Assembly: GCA_900549945.1 (NCBI GenBank) | Contig: URQJ01000028.1 | Location: forward strand, 1 to 15,192 | Length of the DNA: 15,192 nt | Reading direction: 5' to 3' | DNA from: an uncultured Oscillospiraceae bacterium | GTDB taxonomy: Bacteria; Bacillota; Clostridia; Oscillospirales; Acutalibacteraceae | Shown here: in pieces, positions 13,847 through 15,192 of the stretch | How the letters are laid out: the number at the start of each line of letters is the position of its first letter | Numbering within the stretch: position 1 is the stretch's first letter | The notes under the pieces: generated by a model | The model's input: the letters and a program-made list of their open reading frames with translations, nothing else | What the model was told of the DNA's origin: nothing | Database searches by the model: none | Translations under genes and position numbers: made by a program

Positions 13847-14572
13847 TCAGCCGTTCGCCGCGGCGCGCTGCGCCTGAATTGCATCGTACAGTGCGGAGAA
13901 CGGCGTGTTCGGGTACGTGGAAGCCGGCGTGCAGCTCTCGTTGATCAGGCAGTCCGTGACGATCAGCGTCCGGATGCCCGCGGCCGTCGCCGCCGCGCCG
14001 TCCTCATCCATGTTGTTGCCGACCATCAGGCACTGCGCGGCGGATTTTCCCGTCATTTCGAGGATCTCCGCAAAATACTTCGGGTTCGGCTTGCAGTAGT
14101 GCATGTTCTCGTAGGTGGTGACGAGCTCGAAATCCGCCGAAGAAAGGCCGACCCAGCGCAGGCGCGTCTCCACGCCGTCCTTCGGGAAGAGCGGATTCGT
14201 CGCGAGGATTAAATGCAGGCCGTCCCTTTTCAGCGCGTCGATCAGCGGGCGTGCGAGCGGGTTTTCGCCGGTGTACCGCTTCGCCGCATCGAAATTCCCC
14301 CTATAAAAGGTATCGGTGACGGCGCGGTGCTCGGTTTTCCAGCCCGGCATGACAGCTTCAAACGTCTGCCAGAACGCCTCGCGGTTCAGGCGCGAGCCGT
14401 CGTTTTTCACCATGGCCGCCGTGCCGCGCCAGACCGCGCCGACGAGCGGCTCCGCCGCATAGCCGCAGGGCATCAGCTCCGCGGCAAGACCCTTGAAATA
14501 GCCCTTCGTGAAAACATCGTTGTCCATCGGCAGCAGCGTGCCGTCGAGGTCGAATAAAATTGTATCGATCAT
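13847..14572 (-). CDS. HAD-superfamily hydrolase (phosphatase)
   Basis: The product is 241 aa. Motif I is FDLDGTLLP (D8, D10), motif II LILATN (T125), motif III lysine K161 in HYCKPNPKYF, and motif IV VGNNMDEDGAAATAAG (184-199). The helical insert after motif I indicates a C1 cap, the class that includes phosphoglycolate- and glycerol-phosphate-type phosphatases. Its ATG overlaps the DUF1667 stop as ATGA, so the two are translationally coupled. The link to an oxidoreductase/DUF1667 pair suggests dephosphorylation of a small phosphate ester such as a glycerol-derived one. That is inference only. Confidence 0.92.
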   Translation of the reverse strand: MIDTILFDLDGTLLPMDNDVFTKGYFKGLAAELMPCGYAAEPLVGAVWRGTAAMVKNDGSRLNREAFWQTFEAVMPGWKTEHRAVTDTFYRGNFDAAKRYTGENPLARPLIDALKRDGLHLILATNPLFPKDGVETRLRWVGLSSADFELVTTYENMHYCKPNPKYFAEILEMTGKSAAQCLMVGNNMDEDGAAATAAGIRTLIVTDCLINESCTPASTYPNTPFSALYDAIQAQRAAANG

Positions 14573-14958
14573 GCCTGTTCCCTATGCTCCTTGCTTCCCA
14601 TCCAGTTGTCCGCCGTCGCAATCACATCGACGCCGGTACCGCAGATATTTCCGATGATGACATCGCCGATGCGCACCGGCGCGTACACGGCCGCCGCGTT
14701 GATCGCCGCCATACAATCGAATATTTTGTCCTTCGGGATGTCGGTTTTCGTGCGCACCGCGACGACCGGGCGTTCGCCGCCCAAAACGCGCACCGTCGAG
14801 GTAACCGTGCGCGCCGGCGCGGTGATTTCCTTGACCGCATACGTCTCCCCGCGCTTGCAGGTGTTGCCCGCGACAGACACGATTTTCCCGTTGTCGAGCG
14901 TGACCGTGAGCGGGCAGCCGAGCGGGCAGTTGATGCAGATAAAACTTCTGGTTTCCAT
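14569..14958 (-). CDS. DUF1667 cysteine-motif protein
   Basis: The product is 129 aa and matches DUF1667. It has FICINCPLGCPLTV with C8, C11 and C15, and a fourth cysteine C34 in GNTCKRGETYA. The CxxCxxxC...C layout resembles the [4Fe-4S] site at the start of molybdopterin oxidoreductases, so an iron-sulfur cluster is likely. The rest is a small beta-rich domain (TSTVRVLGGERPVVAVRT). In clostridia this protein commonly follows FAD-dependent glycerol-3-phosphate-type dehydrogenases and is thought to pass electrons. The ATG at 14958 has GGAGGAAGACTGAT upstream; the stretch before it is the end of the preceding gene. There is one base between the genes upstream and a 4-bp overlap downstream. Confidence 0.88.
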   Translation of the reverse strand: METRSFICINCPLGCPLTVTLDNGKIVSVAGNTCKRGETYAVKEITAPARTVTSTVRVLGGERPVVAVRTKTDIPKDKIFDCMAAINAAAVYAPVRIGDVIIGNICGTGVDVIATADNWMGSKEHREQA

Positions 14959-14959
14959 A

Positions 14960-15192
14960 TCAGTCTTCCTCCGTGCAGACGGTGATCGTCTCAAAACCGG
15001 CGTTTTCGAGGTCGGCCTTTTTCAGAACGACCTGCTCCATCTCGCCGGGCGCCATAACCTGCTTTTTCCGGTGCAGAACGCGCTTTTCGCCGAAATAAAC
15101 GCTCAGATAGCTGTTTTTGTAGACGCCGCCGACGCGGAACCGCACGGTGAGCGTCTCCGGCATGCAGTCCGGCCGCACGGCGGCGGGCACCG
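14960..15192 (-). CDS. C-terminal end of an FAD-dependent oxidoreductase (runs off right edge)
   Basis: Only the last 77 codons are present; the frame is open through the right edge, and the GTG near 15190 is an internal valine. The sequence is a beta-rich tail (LTVRFRVGGVYKNSYLSVYF, VMAPGEMEQVVLKKADLE). It resembles the extreme C-terminus of the pyridine-nucleotide/FAD oxidoreductase that normally precedes DUF1667. No FAD- or NAD-binding motif is inside the window, so the call depends on this tail and on the neighbouring DUF1667 gene. It ends one base before the DUF1667 ATG. Confidence 0.55.
   Translation of the reverse strand, partial: VPAAVRPDCMPETLTVRFRVGGVYKNSYLSVYFGEKRVLHRKKQVMAPGEMEQVVLKKADLENAGFETITVCTEED

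Overview
The window looks like a chromosomal segment of a GC-rich Gram-positive bacterium, most likely a gut Clostridia (Oscillospirales/Ruminococcaceae-like). The basis is strong AGGAGG-type ribosome binding sites, consensus TTGACA/TATAAT promoters, GTG and TTG starts, a sortase-type surface protein, a rplM-rpsI pair and a Firmicutes-like 5S rRNA. The lineage is an inference, because no marker here is species-specific. Nearly everything lies on the minus strand. Only a lysR-type regulator and a decayed gene lie on the plus strand.

Layout, left to right. The 5' end of a glycerate kinase gene with its promoter runs off the left edge. Next is a secreted, probably wall-anchored protein with a CAP-like domain, a BIG2 domain and a long ATPT repeat. 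A two-gene unit follows: a Cof-type HAD phosphatase, then a CPA2-type cation/proton antiporter. After it comes a free-standing 5S rRNA gene with its own promoter, A/T-rich upstream element and terminator, then a membrane-anchored SGNH-hydrolase-like protein. A glycoside hydrolase family 3 gene follows, carrying a single-base frameshift. An aldo/keto reductase and a LysR regulator are divergent, with overlapping promoters and a candidate regulator box. About 850 bp then hold a hairpin and the wreck of a DUF885 (HEGYPGH) metallopeptidase gene. The rplM-rpsI operon has a structured leader. The right end is a tight minus-strand operon: FAD-dependent oxidoreductase C-terminus, DUF1667 protein, HAD phosphatase, GNAT acetyltransferase and SAM methyltransferase, ended by a strong terminator.

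How the parts work together. The oxidoreductase/DUF1667 pair is the arrangement seen in clostridial glycerol-3-phosphate oxidation operons, so the attached HAD protein may act on a related phosphate ester. The LysR protein probably controls the divergent aldo/keto reductase. The GH3 gene appears to have its own promoter.

I found no CRISPR array, insertion sequence, phage gene, tRNA or recognisable defence system. The points most worth a second look are the solo 5S unit, the frameshifted GH3, the DUF885 wreck, the in-frame ATPT repeat with a non-canonical sorting signal, and a 10-bp promoter element shared by two surface-protein genes. I do not see convincing evidence of an undescribed multi-gene system.
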